Below, in pieces: positions 13,354 to 23,430 of a DNA stretch of 64,000 nucleotides. The stretch's first letter is position 1; every line of letters starts with the position of its first letter. The translations under genes were made by a program, and so were the position numbers. The notes beneath the pieces are model-generated. The model had not been told where the DNA came from and did no database searches. It was given only the letters and a program-made list of their open reading frames with translations. This DNA is from Rhipidocladum racemiflorum. Its lineage: Eukaryota; Streptophyta; Magnoliopsida; Poales; Poaceae. The DNA lies in assembly GCA_036346355.1 (NCBI GenBank), contig CM070579.1, positions 8,184,001 through 8,248,000 on the forward strand. The letters run 5' to 3'.

Positions 13354-13358
13354 TGGAC

Positions 13359-14038
13359 CTTGGGCCATAATTTTACTTTATGGGCCTTTTTTATTTGTAA
13401 GTGCGTAGGCCCCGAATTAATTAAGGACATATTAATCGTCGTCAACTACTTACTCTATCTCTCATCCATATCATCTAGATTAAGCAATAAAGCTAGCTTA
13501 TACAATAACTATCTCTAAAAGTTATCTATAGATGTTGTGCAATAACTATCTTTTCTCTCTTATATAAAACTATTCTATCTTGTTTCCCGTGCAATGTTGG
13601 CTACTGCATCAGAACCGACTCTCTTCTCTCTCCTATTTTCTCATTCTTCTGCATAGGACAAAGCTGATGTGTACAAGCTTATAGCAAGCTGAGATGGTCT
13701 TATTATACTTGCTCTAATGGTGAGGCACCTTGTCTTCCAAGCTAATAATCAAAATTCGATTCCCACCAACCACAGGTTGGGTTAGATGGGTTATTTTGTT
13801 TAGATTTTTCACAATGTCTTTTCGTAATTTGAACCCATGATCTGTGGGATGTGAGTTGACTGCACTAGTTAATTATTTCCACCATCTCGAAAGAAAAAAC
13901 ATTTGTAGCACTCGTAAGTCAGGCGCCTAATCCAATTTAACGAGCCATGCTACGTTGAATATCGATTTGTATAGTTCATACGCAAGAGGACCCTAGCTAA
14001 ACTGTCATGTCCATGAAAAAGCCGGATTTAGTTCTCAC
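13359..14038. other. gene-free stretch with a probable MITE
   Basis: I see no gene. Roughly 13430-13735 looks like a MITE whose right end reads, on the minus strand, TAGAGCAAGTATAATAAGAC. It carries pyrimidine-rich stretches like the element at 31683-32073. Its left end is not fixed. Confidence 0.35.
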
Positions 14039-14310
14039 CACTACACAATTGTTCATCACAGACAGTTCTAAAACCCTATCATAGACGGTTTTATGAACCA
14101 TCTATAAATATGTGTCAGTGATAACAATGGCACATCACATCCGGTTTTCGAACCGTTAGTGAAAATTAACATTAAAGATGGTTCTATTCTAGAACCGTCT
14201 CTGATAGTATATTATCACATACGGTTCTAGACTAAAACCATCTCTGATAGTACATTATTGCAGACGGATCTAGGCTAGAACCATCTTTGACAAACTATAT
14301 ACCTCCAAGC
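14039..14310 (+). mobile_element. CACTA transposon terminus (left)
   Basis: The block starts CACTACACAATTG and is followed by degenerate subterminal repeats of the type AGAACCGTCTCTGATAGTA, in both orientations, up to about 14300. This is the usual architecture of a CACTA (En/Spm) end. The opposing end is probably at 27215-27311. The 3-bp flanks (CAC on the left, TCT on the right) do not match, so the two ends could belong to different copies. Confidence 0.65.
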
Positions 14311-14313
14311 ACT

Positions 14314-14746
14314 TGTGAGAGCAAATATTGATGGATTCCAAGGCAAATTCCAATCCATCCACAGTTCATCCTAAAAGTTATCATCCTCTGATTTATCCAT
14401 CCACTCCATCCTCAACCCTGAATGAGAATGTCATAGGTAGCCTATTTTCATTCTAGTATTGTGCAGGAACAGGATTATTTTCATAGTTCTCTACTTCGTC
14501 AAATATAGAGTTGATTAAGTCTTCGGGTATACGATGACTTACTCAACTCTGTATTTCATGAAATAGAGAACCATCAAAATAATTTTGTTTCTACACAAAA
14601 CCAGAGTGAAAATAGATTACCTATGGTATTCTCATTCGGGGATGAGAGGATGAAGTGAAAAGATAAATCAGAATATGAAACCTCTCAGGACGAACTGTGG
14701 ATGGAATTGGATTTTGCCGTAGAATCTATCAACATTTGCTCCCACA
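14314..14746. mobile_element. 433-bp fold-back element inside the CACTA region
   Basis: The left arm begins TGTGAGAGCAAATATTGATG and the right arm, reverse-complemented, begins TGTGGGAGCAAATGTTGATA. The arms stay inverted-complementary almost to the centre near 14530, giving stems of about 200 bp. There is no open frame. The superfamily is unknown, and no clear target duplication was seen. Confidence 0.65.
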
Positions 14747-15035
14747 GATGCAAGAAAGTACTTAGCAAGTAAGACACTATTAAGTTATTGTATTCAAGAT
14801 GAGCAAATATTAATGATAAAGTCAGGTGACAATACATTGACAAAATATGATACGATAATACCACATTATTTCATAGTTCAAGATAAGAAGACTTTAGGGT
14901 TTTAGCAATGAGAAGGACAAAAAGAAGTAACAATGAGAAGGACAAAAAGAAGACAAAATATGATAAATTTCTTTGTGGTTCAATGCCAATCTAAGCAAAA
15001 GAAGTCAAAATATGATAAACCTCTTGCACCATGTG
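14747..15035. other. AT-rich internal CACTA sequence
   Basis: No gene. Short repeats AATGAGAAGGACAAAAAGAAG and CAAAATATGATAAA occur two to three times. Probably non-coding interior of the surrounding CACTA element. Confidence 0.35.
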
Positions 15036-15324
15036 AGCCTACCCGTACACCCGGGTCCCACACCACCACAACAATACCGAAATCTAGACATCACAAATTA
15101 ATCAGGTAGGTCTGTCCCATTCCAGGCTTGTGGTTATATGATAGACCCAGCTCAAATTCTTGCAAGGTTAAGTCCTTATTGTGACCAAGGCAAGACTTCT
15201 AGAAAAGTCCACAATATTCAGAACATTAAAAACCAAATGTGACCACCCAAATGCGACTCTGGGCCCACCATAAACATTCTTGCCACTTGCCTCAGTCTAA
15301 ATCATTTTATCACCCAGTTATTTA
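15036..15324 (-). mobile_element. left piece of an old gypsy-type LTR, split by copia
   Basis: This piece continues at 23431-25779 across the copia insertion. The left end is placed at TGTGAGCCTACCCG by analogy with the solo LTR at 9919, which starts TGTGAGACCCCG. No matching target duplication was found for this end, so the boundary is tentative. Confidence 0.45.
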
Positions 15325-16239
15325 TGAAGGGAATATGCCCGAGAGGCAATAATAAATTGTTTATTATCTTATTCCATGTTTATAATAGATGTTTATTTCT
15401 CATGCTAAAATTGTATTAACCGGAAACGTTGATACATGTGTGTGTAATAAACAAACAAAAGGTTCCTAGTAAAGCCTCTCTTTTAAACTAGCTTGTTGAT
15501 TAACTGATGATCAAGGTTTCCTGATCATGAACATTGGATGTTGTTAATAACGGGGTCACATTATTAGAAGAATGATGTGATGAACACACACCCAAGTTGG
15601 TATAGCAAATTCGATCAAGTCATTAAAGTTTGTTGTCTTGAACATATACAAAATAGCTCTTTTCCTTAGACCATGAGATGATGTCAATCACTAACTCCTA
15701 AGAGTACTTTGATGACATCAAACGTCACTCCGTAACACGGTGACTATAAAGATGGATTTGGGTACTATGAAAGTATTAGTTGAGGCTCATGCATCAAGAG
15801 TGGGATTTGTCCATCCGGATGACGGAGAGATATACTGGGCCCTCTCGGTGATATCACATTGACATCGCTTGCAAGCACGTGACTAGGTCACAAGAATGTC
15901 ATATCACGAACGAGTAAAGAGTACTTATCGGTAACGGGATCAAACTAGGTATAGTTGATACCAATGATCGGATCTCGGATAAGTAATATATCGCGAGACA
16001 AAAGGAATTGGTTATGTTGGTTTTGGTTCACACGATCACTAGTTCATCGTTGAGTAAGTGGGAGTCATTATGGATCTCAGATCCGTGATGATTATTGATC
16101 GAGAGGTGTCTTGATCATGTCCATTTTATTCACGAACCGTAGGGTGACACACTTAAGGTTCATCGACGCTTTGAGTGGATACGAACAGGAGAAAAGTTTG
16201 GACAGCACCGGAATAGTTTCGGGATATCAGAACATTCAC

Positions 16240-16411
16240 ATGAAGAGAATGGAGAGTCCATTCACATGGAGAGTCCATTCACATGAAGAGAATGGAGAGT
16301 CCATTCACATGGAGAGTCCATTCACATGGAGAGAATGGAGAGTCCATTCACATGGAGAATCCATTCACATGGAGAGAATGGAGAGTCCATTCACATGGAG
16401 AGAATGGAGAG
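16240..16411 (+). repeat. LTR minisatellite, alternating 26- and 17-bp units
   Basis: Eight units begin ATTCACATG. Long units are 26 bp and short ones 17 bp, lacking a 9-bp GAGAATGGA-type piece. The order is long-short-long-short-long-short-long-long. The same array is in the 3' LTR (22789-22965). It creates an open frame of repeated HMKRMESPF/TWREWRV, which I regard as incidental. Confidence 0.9.
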
Positions 16412-16423
16412 TCAACTCACTCC

Positions 16424-16431
16424 TATAAAAG
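16424..16431 (+). promoter_or_regulatory. TATA box of the 5' LTR
   Basis: TATAAAAG directly after the minisatellite. The identical site is in the 3' LTR at 22980-22987. It would start the retrotransposon transcript about 30 bp downstream. Confidence 0.7.
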
Positions 16432-18040
16432 GGAGGGTGGAGCTCCTCTCTCATGACTAATCTCCATGACCCTTTGGTTGGTCTTTTCTCCTTCCTCCTG
16501 TTGTTCCACCTTTCAAGCAAGAGCTTAAGCTAAGCGCTGAACAGCTTTCTCCACCACCACCACTAAGTCGTAGTGTTGTTGGAGTTTCCCGTGGATCCTC
16601 TACTTCGCTGCCCTGGATCGAGGGATTGGAGGTCGTCGTTGTTCCGCACGTGTGACCAAATGAGGCGGCTGCCGTTTGTGGCGCTCATCTTCGCGACTTT
16701 GAAGTCGGGCGTGTACCTCTACTTCAACCACGTTTGTTTGCGGGAGCGTTATTCCCGCTGCCTACGAGGTGAGTCCTTCAAACCGCTTTGCATGCATCTC
16801 CTAGATATGATCTTGGTGTTTGGTTGCATTCAGAGGAAAAATTTTGTTTTCCATGCTTGAAACCCATCGGTGGTATCGAGCCGTGTCTATGCGTAGATGT
16901 TTTGTACGGTTTAAAACACATGTGGATGTGGGCGTTGATGATCATGTTATTGCATACTTTCGTGTATTTTGGATCATGGTGGCATAGTGGGATTTGAAGC
17001 GGCCCGGACTAACCTTACATGTCCTCGCACATGAGACTTGTTCCACGCTCGACATGCAACTAGTATTGCATAAGTGGCTTTGCGGTGTCGATTTCTCCTA
17101 CTATAGTCATGATCTAATTTACAGCGGTTTGCTAATAATGTTTTTATCACCGTTGTGGTTCTTGTTCGTAGGTAAGAACAGATTTTTCCTAGAAAGCCCA
17201 AAACCACGTAAAATATGCAAAAATAAATTAGAGGCGTCTAACTTGTTTTGCAGGGCTTGTGATTTGATATGGTCAATGATACAAAGATTTTTGTATGAAA
17301 TTAAATTTATAGTAAATTTAAAAAACCAGGAGCCATTTGGTTGTTTTTTCTTTTATGGCTGCGTGCTAAGTATATGTCCATGTGATATATTGTAATGGAG
17401 GAAGACAATCAAGATGGCAAGCATCATGGACCTTGGTGCCATGCCGGTGGAATGATGGAGATCATACCATGTCGCACAAGATGGAGATCAAGTCTTTGAA
17501 AGGACCATATCATATCACTTTATTCATGCATGTGATGTTAATCCTTTTATGCATCTTATTTTGCTTGGATATGATCACGTCGATAGCACTATAAGATGAT
17601 CCCTCCAAATTAATATCAAGATAATAATGTGTTCTTCCATAGTATGCACCGTTAAGAAAGTTCGTCGTTTCGAAGCACCACGTGATGATCGGGTGTAATA
17701 GACTCTACGTTCGCATACAACGGGTGTAAGCGATTTACACACGCAAATACTTTGGTTCTACTTGGCGAGCCTAGCATGTACAGACATGGCCTCGAACACG
17801 AACCGAAAGGTAAAGCATGAGTCATATGGATGATATGATGAACATATTGATGTTCGCCTTTGAAACTATGCCGTCTCACGTGATGATCGGTTTCGGTATA
17901 GTGAATTTGGTTCGTGTAATCACTAAAGATGACTAGAGGGATGTTGTTTTTGAGTGGGAGTTCTCGTAGTAATTTTGAATTAAACTTGAACTTAATCTAT
18001 TATGAACTTAGTCTAATTAACTTTGCAAATACGTTGTAGA

Positions 18041-18830
18041 TGGCACCACCTATTTTCAATTTCAATCTGTTCATGGAGAAAGAGAAACTAGCCACCAACG
18101 GTAGCAACTTTACCAAGCTGGGCCCTTAACCTCGAGGATTCTCCTCACGCTCAAAGGAGCTATGTGCTTGATGCGCCGGGTGCCCCGCCCGCTGATGATG
18201 GCCCCGAGGAGGAGAAAATGTTTTCTTGACTCGCAAGGAGGACCACAGTCTAGTTCATCGGCATTTTGTACGGCCTTGAGCCTGAGCTGCGAAACGTTTG
18301 AGCACAAGAAATGCTTTTGATACAATGAGAGAGTTGAAAATGATCTTCGACACCCATGCCGCATGAGAGAGTTATGAAGCTTGAGAAAAGTTCTTTAGCT
18401 GCATGATGGAGGAAAACGGCTCCGTTAGTGAGCACGTACTCAAAATGGATAAACTCATAGCTTTGGGAATAACGATCCCCATTGAGCTAGGAATTCATCG
18501 TGTTCTCTGGTCTACGCCACCAAGCTACAAGAGCTTTGTGATGAACTACAACATGCAGGGCATGAAGAAGTCTCTCCAGAGCTTCAATGCCGAAATCAAG
18601 TGGAGATCAAAAGGAACATCAAGTGTTGATGGTCCAAAAGACTATCGATTTCAAGAAGAAAGGCAAGGCTAAGGGAAACTTCAAGAAGAAGGGCAAGTCT
18701 GTTGCCACATCTCGAGAAGAAGACCAAGGCTGGCCCTAAGTCGACATCGAATGTTTTTACTTGCAAGGGCACTGGGCACCGGAAGAATCGCCCAAAATAT
18801 CCGGGCCGATAAGAAGGACGGGAATGTGAA
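18041..18830 (+). pseudogene. gag remnant of the BARE-like element
   Basis: The frame starts at an ATG reading MAPPIFNFNLFMEKEKLATN and stops soon after. A later open piece (18403-18672) holds the gag stretch VSEHVLKMDKLIALGI and SYKSFVMNYNMQGM, typical of the copia UBN2 gag domain. A degenerate CCHC knuckle (TCKGTGHRKNRPKY) lies near 18757. Several stops and frameshifts rule out a functional gag protein. Confidence 0.75.
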
Positions 18831-19229
18831 CAAAGGAGCTAAGGAACAGGAGACAACTAGCACGGGATGAGGTGATGATGCGCGTCGGCAATGGATCAAA
18901 GGTTGATGTGATCGCCGTCGGGACGCTACCTATCCAATTACCATCGGGATTAGTTATAAACCTAAATAATTGTTATTTAGTGCTGCGTTGAGCATGAACA
19001 TCATATCCGGATCTTGTTTAATGCGAGGCGGTTATTCATTCAAGTCCGAGAACAATGGTTGTTCAATTTATATGAATAATATCTTTTATGGTCATGCACA
19101 CGAAAAGAATGGTTTATTTATTTTGAATCTTGATAATAGTACACATGTTCATAATGTGAATGCCAAAAGAATTAAGTTGAATGATGATATTGTTTGCATA
19201 TATGTGGCATTGCCGCTTATGTCATATTG

Positions 19230-20143
19230 GTGTTAAACGCATGAAGAAGCTCCATTCGATGGACTACTAGAATCACTTGATTATGAATCATTTGAAACAT
19301 GTGAACCATGCCTCATGGGCAAGATGACTAGAACCCGTTTTCGGTACAATGGAGCGGGCAACCGACTTATTGGAAATCATACATACCGATGTGTGTGGTC
19401 CAATGAGTGTGTCAGCGTGGTGGATATCGTTACTTCGTTACTTTCACGGATGATTTGAGTAGATATGGATATATTTACTTAATGAAACACAAGTCTGAAA
19501 TATTTGAAAAGTTCAAAGAATTTCAGAGTGAAGTAGAAAATCATCGTAATAGAAAGATCAAATTTCTACGATCCGATCGTGGAGGAGAGTATCTTAGTTA
19601 CGAGTTTGGCACACACATGAGACAATGTGGAATAGTTTCACAACTCACTCTGCTGGAACACCACAACGTAATGGTGTATCAGGCCGTAATCGTACTTTAT
19701 TGGATATGGTTCGATCTATGATGTCCCTTACAGATTTGCCACTTTCATTTTGGGGTCATGCACTAGAAACAGCTGCATTCACTTTAAATAGGGCACCATC
19801 TAAATCCGTTGAAATGACACCGTATGAATTATGGTTTGGCAACAAACCTAAGCTGTCATTTCTAAAAGTTTGGGGATGCGATGTTTATGTGAAGAAACTT
19901 CAACCTGATAAACTCGAACCCAAAGCGGAAAAATGCGTCTTCATAGGATACCCTAAAGAAACAATTGGGTACACCTTCTATCACAGATCCGAGGGCAAGG
20001 TTTTCGTTGCCAAGAATGGATCCTTTTTGGAAAAAGAGTTTCTCTCGAAAGGTGTGAGTAGTAGGAAGGTAGAACTCAACGAGGTTATTGAACCTTCTCT
20101 TCATGGAATGGCAAGTGCAGCGGCGGAAGTTGTTTCGAGTTGA
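19230..20143 (+). pseudogene. integrase remnant of the BARE-like element
   Basis: The block LLEIIHTDVCGPM, then FVTFTDDLSRYGY and FLRSDRGGEYLS, carries the first two acidic residues of the integrase catalytic triad. The second part (19625-20143), in another frame, continues with LDMVRSMMSLTDLPLSFWGHALETAAF and the C-terminal KVWGCDVYVKK region. A frame change near 19650 and stops upstream break the domain. Confidence 0.8.
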
Positions 20144-21010
20144 CTTCACCAAATGAAGAGGGAACTAATGATAAGGATCATGAAACTCGAAGAGAACACT
20201 ACCGCACCTCGCAGTCAACAAGAGCGCATAATGCTCCCGACTTTTATGTTCCTACTATGAATGTCATGGTAGTTGAGAATAATGACCCCGCGACGTATGA
20301 TGAAGCGATGATGAGCCCAGATTCCGACAAATGGCTAGAAGCCATGAAATCCGAAATGAGATCCATGTATGAAAACCAAGTATGGACTTTGGTGGACCTA
20401 CCCAATAACCGCAAGGCCGTTGAGAACAAATGGATTTTCAAAAAGAAAATAGACGCTGATGGTAATGTGACCGTCTATAAAGCTCGACTTGTCGCAAAGG
20501 GTTTTCGACAAATTCAAGGAGTTGACTACGATGAGACTTTCTCACCGTAGCGATGCTAAAGTCTGTTAGGATTATGTTAGCAATTGCTGCATTTTTCGAT
20601 TATGAAATTTGGCGGATGGATGTAAAACCGCGTTCCTTAATGGAAACATTGAGGAAGAGTTGTATATGATACAACCCAAAGGTTTTGTTGATCCTAAGGA
20701 TCTTGATAAGGTATGCAAACTTCAGATCCATTTATGGACTGAAGCAAGCATCACGAAGTTGGAATCTCCGTTTTGATGAGGTAATCAAAGGTTTTGGATT
20801 TGTCCAAACTTACGGAGAAGCTTGTATTTACAAGAAAGTGAGTGGGAGCTCTATAGCATTTACGATATTATATGTGGATGACATATTGTTGATTGGAAAT
20901 GATATAGAACTTTTGAAAAGCGTAAAAGATTACTTAAACAAGAAGTTTTCAATGAAGGACCTGGGTGAAGCGGCGTATATTTTAGGCATCAAAATCTATA
21001 GAGATTGATC
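20140..21010 (+). pseudogene. reverse transcriptase remnant of the BARE-like element
   Basis: 20140-20550 holds the N-terminal part (KWLEAMKSEMRSMYENQVW, KARLVAKGFRQ, DYDETFSP). 20685-21008 holds the palm with YGLKQASRSWN and the catalytic YVDDILLIGND. The frame is broken near 20550 and again around 20640. Enzyme activity from this copy is very unlikely. Confidence 0.85.
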
Positions 21011-21869
21011 GAGACGCTTGAGTGGGTTATCGCAAAGTACTTCCCTTGAGAAGATTCTAACGACGTTTAGAATGGACGAAAGTAAGAGAGGGTTCTTACC
21101 TATGTTGCAAGGCAAGGCGTTGAGTAAGACTCAGAGTCCAACTATAGCGTAAGATAGTGAAGTAATGAATAAAATTCCTATGCTTCACCATAGGCTCTAT
21201 CATGTATGCTATGTTGTGTACAAGACCGGATGTGGCACATGCTATTAGTTTGACTAGCGGTACCAATCTGATCCAGGTTTGGAACATCTGACAATGGTCA
21301 AGAATATCTTTAAGTACTTGAGAAGAACTAAGGATATGTTTCTCATATATGGTGGTGAAGAAGAGCTCAAATCGTAAAGGTTACGTCTGACGCTAGTTTC
21401 GACACGATCCGGATGACTCTAAGTCACAAACCGGGTATATTTTGAAATGAATGGAGGAGCGTGAGTGGAGGAGTTCCAAGCAATCTGTGGTGGCGGGATC
21501 TTCAACGAGGCGGAATATGTTGCCGCTTGAAGCAGAAGCGATTTGGATGAAGATGTTCATATCCGAATCTGGGTGTGGTTCCGAGTGCGTTGGACCCAAT
21601 GGTTATCTATTGTGACAACAATGGTGCCATAGCCAATGCTAAAGAACCAAGGTCACACAAGAATTCCAAGCATATTAAGCGGGTTTCACTCCATCCGTGA
21701 ACATGTCAAGGATGGCGATGTAAAGATTTGCAAAGTGCACACGGATCTGAATGTGGCAGACGCGTTGACTAAAGCTCTCCCAAAGGCAAAACATGATCAG
21801 CACTAACTCAATGGGTGTTAGATTCATCACAATGTAATCTAGATTATTGACTCTAGTGCAAGTGGGAGA
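21011..21869 (+). pseudogene. RNase H remnant and 3' untranslated part
   Basis: Translated pieces near 21160-21480 and 21590-21800 match the copia RNase H tail, including VADALTKALPK close to the end. Frames are interrupted many times. The region ends with the polypurine tract immediately before the 3' LTR. Confidence 0.65.
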
Positions 21870-23430
21870 TCAAGGGAATATGCGAGAGGCAATAATAAAT
21901 TGTTTATTATCTTATTCCATGTTTATAATAGATGTTTATTTCTCATGCTAAAATTGTATTAACTGAGGAACGTTGATACATGTGTGTGTAATAAACAAAC
22001 AAAAGGTTCCTAGTAAAGCCTCTCTTTTAAACTAGCTTGTTGATTAACCGATGATCAAGGTTTCACGATCATGAACATTGGATGTTGTTAATAACGGGGT
22101 CACATTATTAGAAGAATGATGTGATGAACACACACCCAAGTTGGTATAGCAAATTCGATCAAGTCATTAAAGTTTGTTGCTGTCTTGAACATATACAAAA
22201 TAGCTCTTTTCCTTAGACCATGAGATGATGTCAATCACTAACTCCGGAAGAGTACTTTGATGACATCAAACGCGTCACTCCGTAACACGGTGACTATAAA
22301 GATGGATTTGGGTACTATGAAAGTATTAGTTGAGGCTCATGCATCAAGAGTGGGATTTGTCCATCCGGATGACGGAGAGATATACTGGGCCCTCTCGGTG
22401 ATATCACATTGACATCGCTTGCAAAGCACGTGACTAGGTCACAAGAATGTCATATCACGGAACGAGTAAAGAGTACTTATCGATACGGGATCAAACTAGG
22501 TATAGTTGATACCAATGATCGGATCTCGGATAAGTAATATATCGCGAGACAAAAGGAATTGGTTATGTTGGTTTTGGTTCACACGATCACTAGTTCATCG
22601 TTGAGTAAGTGGGAGTCATTATGGATCTCGAGATCCCCGATGATTATTGATCGAGAGGTGTCTTGATCATGTCCATTTTATTCACGAACCGTAGGGTGAC
22701 ACACTTAAGGTTCATCGACGCTTTTGAGTGGATACGGAACACCGGAGAAAAGTTTGGACAAAGACCGGAATAGTTTGGGATATCAGAACATTCACATGAA
22801 GAGAATGGAGAGTCCATTCACATGGAGAGTCCATTCACATGAAGAGAATGGAGAGTCCATTCACATGGAGAGTCCATTCACATGGAGAGAATGGAGAGTC
22901 CATTCACATGGAGAATCCATTCACATGGAGAGAATGGAGAGTCCATTCACATGGAGAGAATGGAGAGTCAACTCACTCCTATAAAAGGGAGGGTGGAGCT
23001 CCTCTCTCATGACTAATCTCCATGACCCTTTGGTTGGTCTTTTCTCCTTCCTCCTGTTTGTTCCACCTTTCAAGCGGTAGCTTAAGCGCTGAAACAGCTT
23101 TCTCCACCACCACCACTAAGTCGTAGTGTTGTTGGAGTTTCCCGTGGATCCTCTACTTCCGCCGCCTACTGGATCGAGGGATTGGAGGTCGTCGTTGTTC
23201 CGCACGTGTGACCAAGTACTGAGGCCGCCGCTTGTGGCGCTCATCTTCGCGACTTTGAAGTCGGGCGTGTACCTCTACTTCAACCACGCTTTGTTTGCGG
23301 GAACGTTATTCCCGCTTCGGTCCTCTGGTGAGTCCTTCTGAAACCGTTTGCATGCATCTCCTAGATATGATCTTGGTGTTTGGTTGCATTCGTAGGAAAA
23401 TTTTTGTTTTCCATGCTTCGAAACCCATCA
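21870..23430 (+). repeat. 3' LTR of the BARE-like copia element
   Basis: 1561 bp. It starts TCAAGGGAATATG (5' copy TGAAGGG) and ends AAACCCATCA. It repeats the minisatellite at 22789-22965 and the TATA box at 22980-22987. Confidence 0.9.

Larger units (their letters stand above)
15325..16869 (+). repeat. 5' LTR of the BARE-like copia element
   Basis: 1545 bp. It contains the 26/17-bp minisatellite (16240-16411) and a TATA box. It differs from the 3' LTR mainly by 1-4 nt indels and by changes at CG/CHG-type sites. Confidence 0.9.
15325..23430 (+). mobile_element. full-length copia element, BARE/Angela/RIRE1-like, 8106 bp
   Basis: The element has two LTRs (15325-16869 and 21870-23430) and a perfect 5-bp target duplication ATTTA (15320-15324 and 23431-23435). 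A primer-binding site complementary to initiator tRNA-Met (TGGTATCGAGCC, 16871-16882) follows the 5' LTR. A polypurine tract (AAGTGGGAGA) precedes the 3' LTR. The LTR start (GGGAATATGCCC...GAGGCAATAATAAA) matches the known BARE/Angela/RIRE1 LTR type. The internal region keeps gag, integrase, reverse transcriptase and RNase H pieces in copia order, but with many stops and frameshifts. It could only move with proteins from another copy. It sits inside an older gypsy-type LTR. Confidence 0.9.

Noticed and set aside
16111..16428. Open frame with repeated HMKRMESPF/TWREWRV protein
   Set aside because: It arises from the LTR minisatellite just before the TATA box and is non-coding in related LTRs.
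16871..16882. Possible tRNA remnant at TGGTATCGAGCC
   Set aside because: It is the retrotransposon primer-binding site next to an LTR, not a tRNA gene. No cloverleaf surrounds it.
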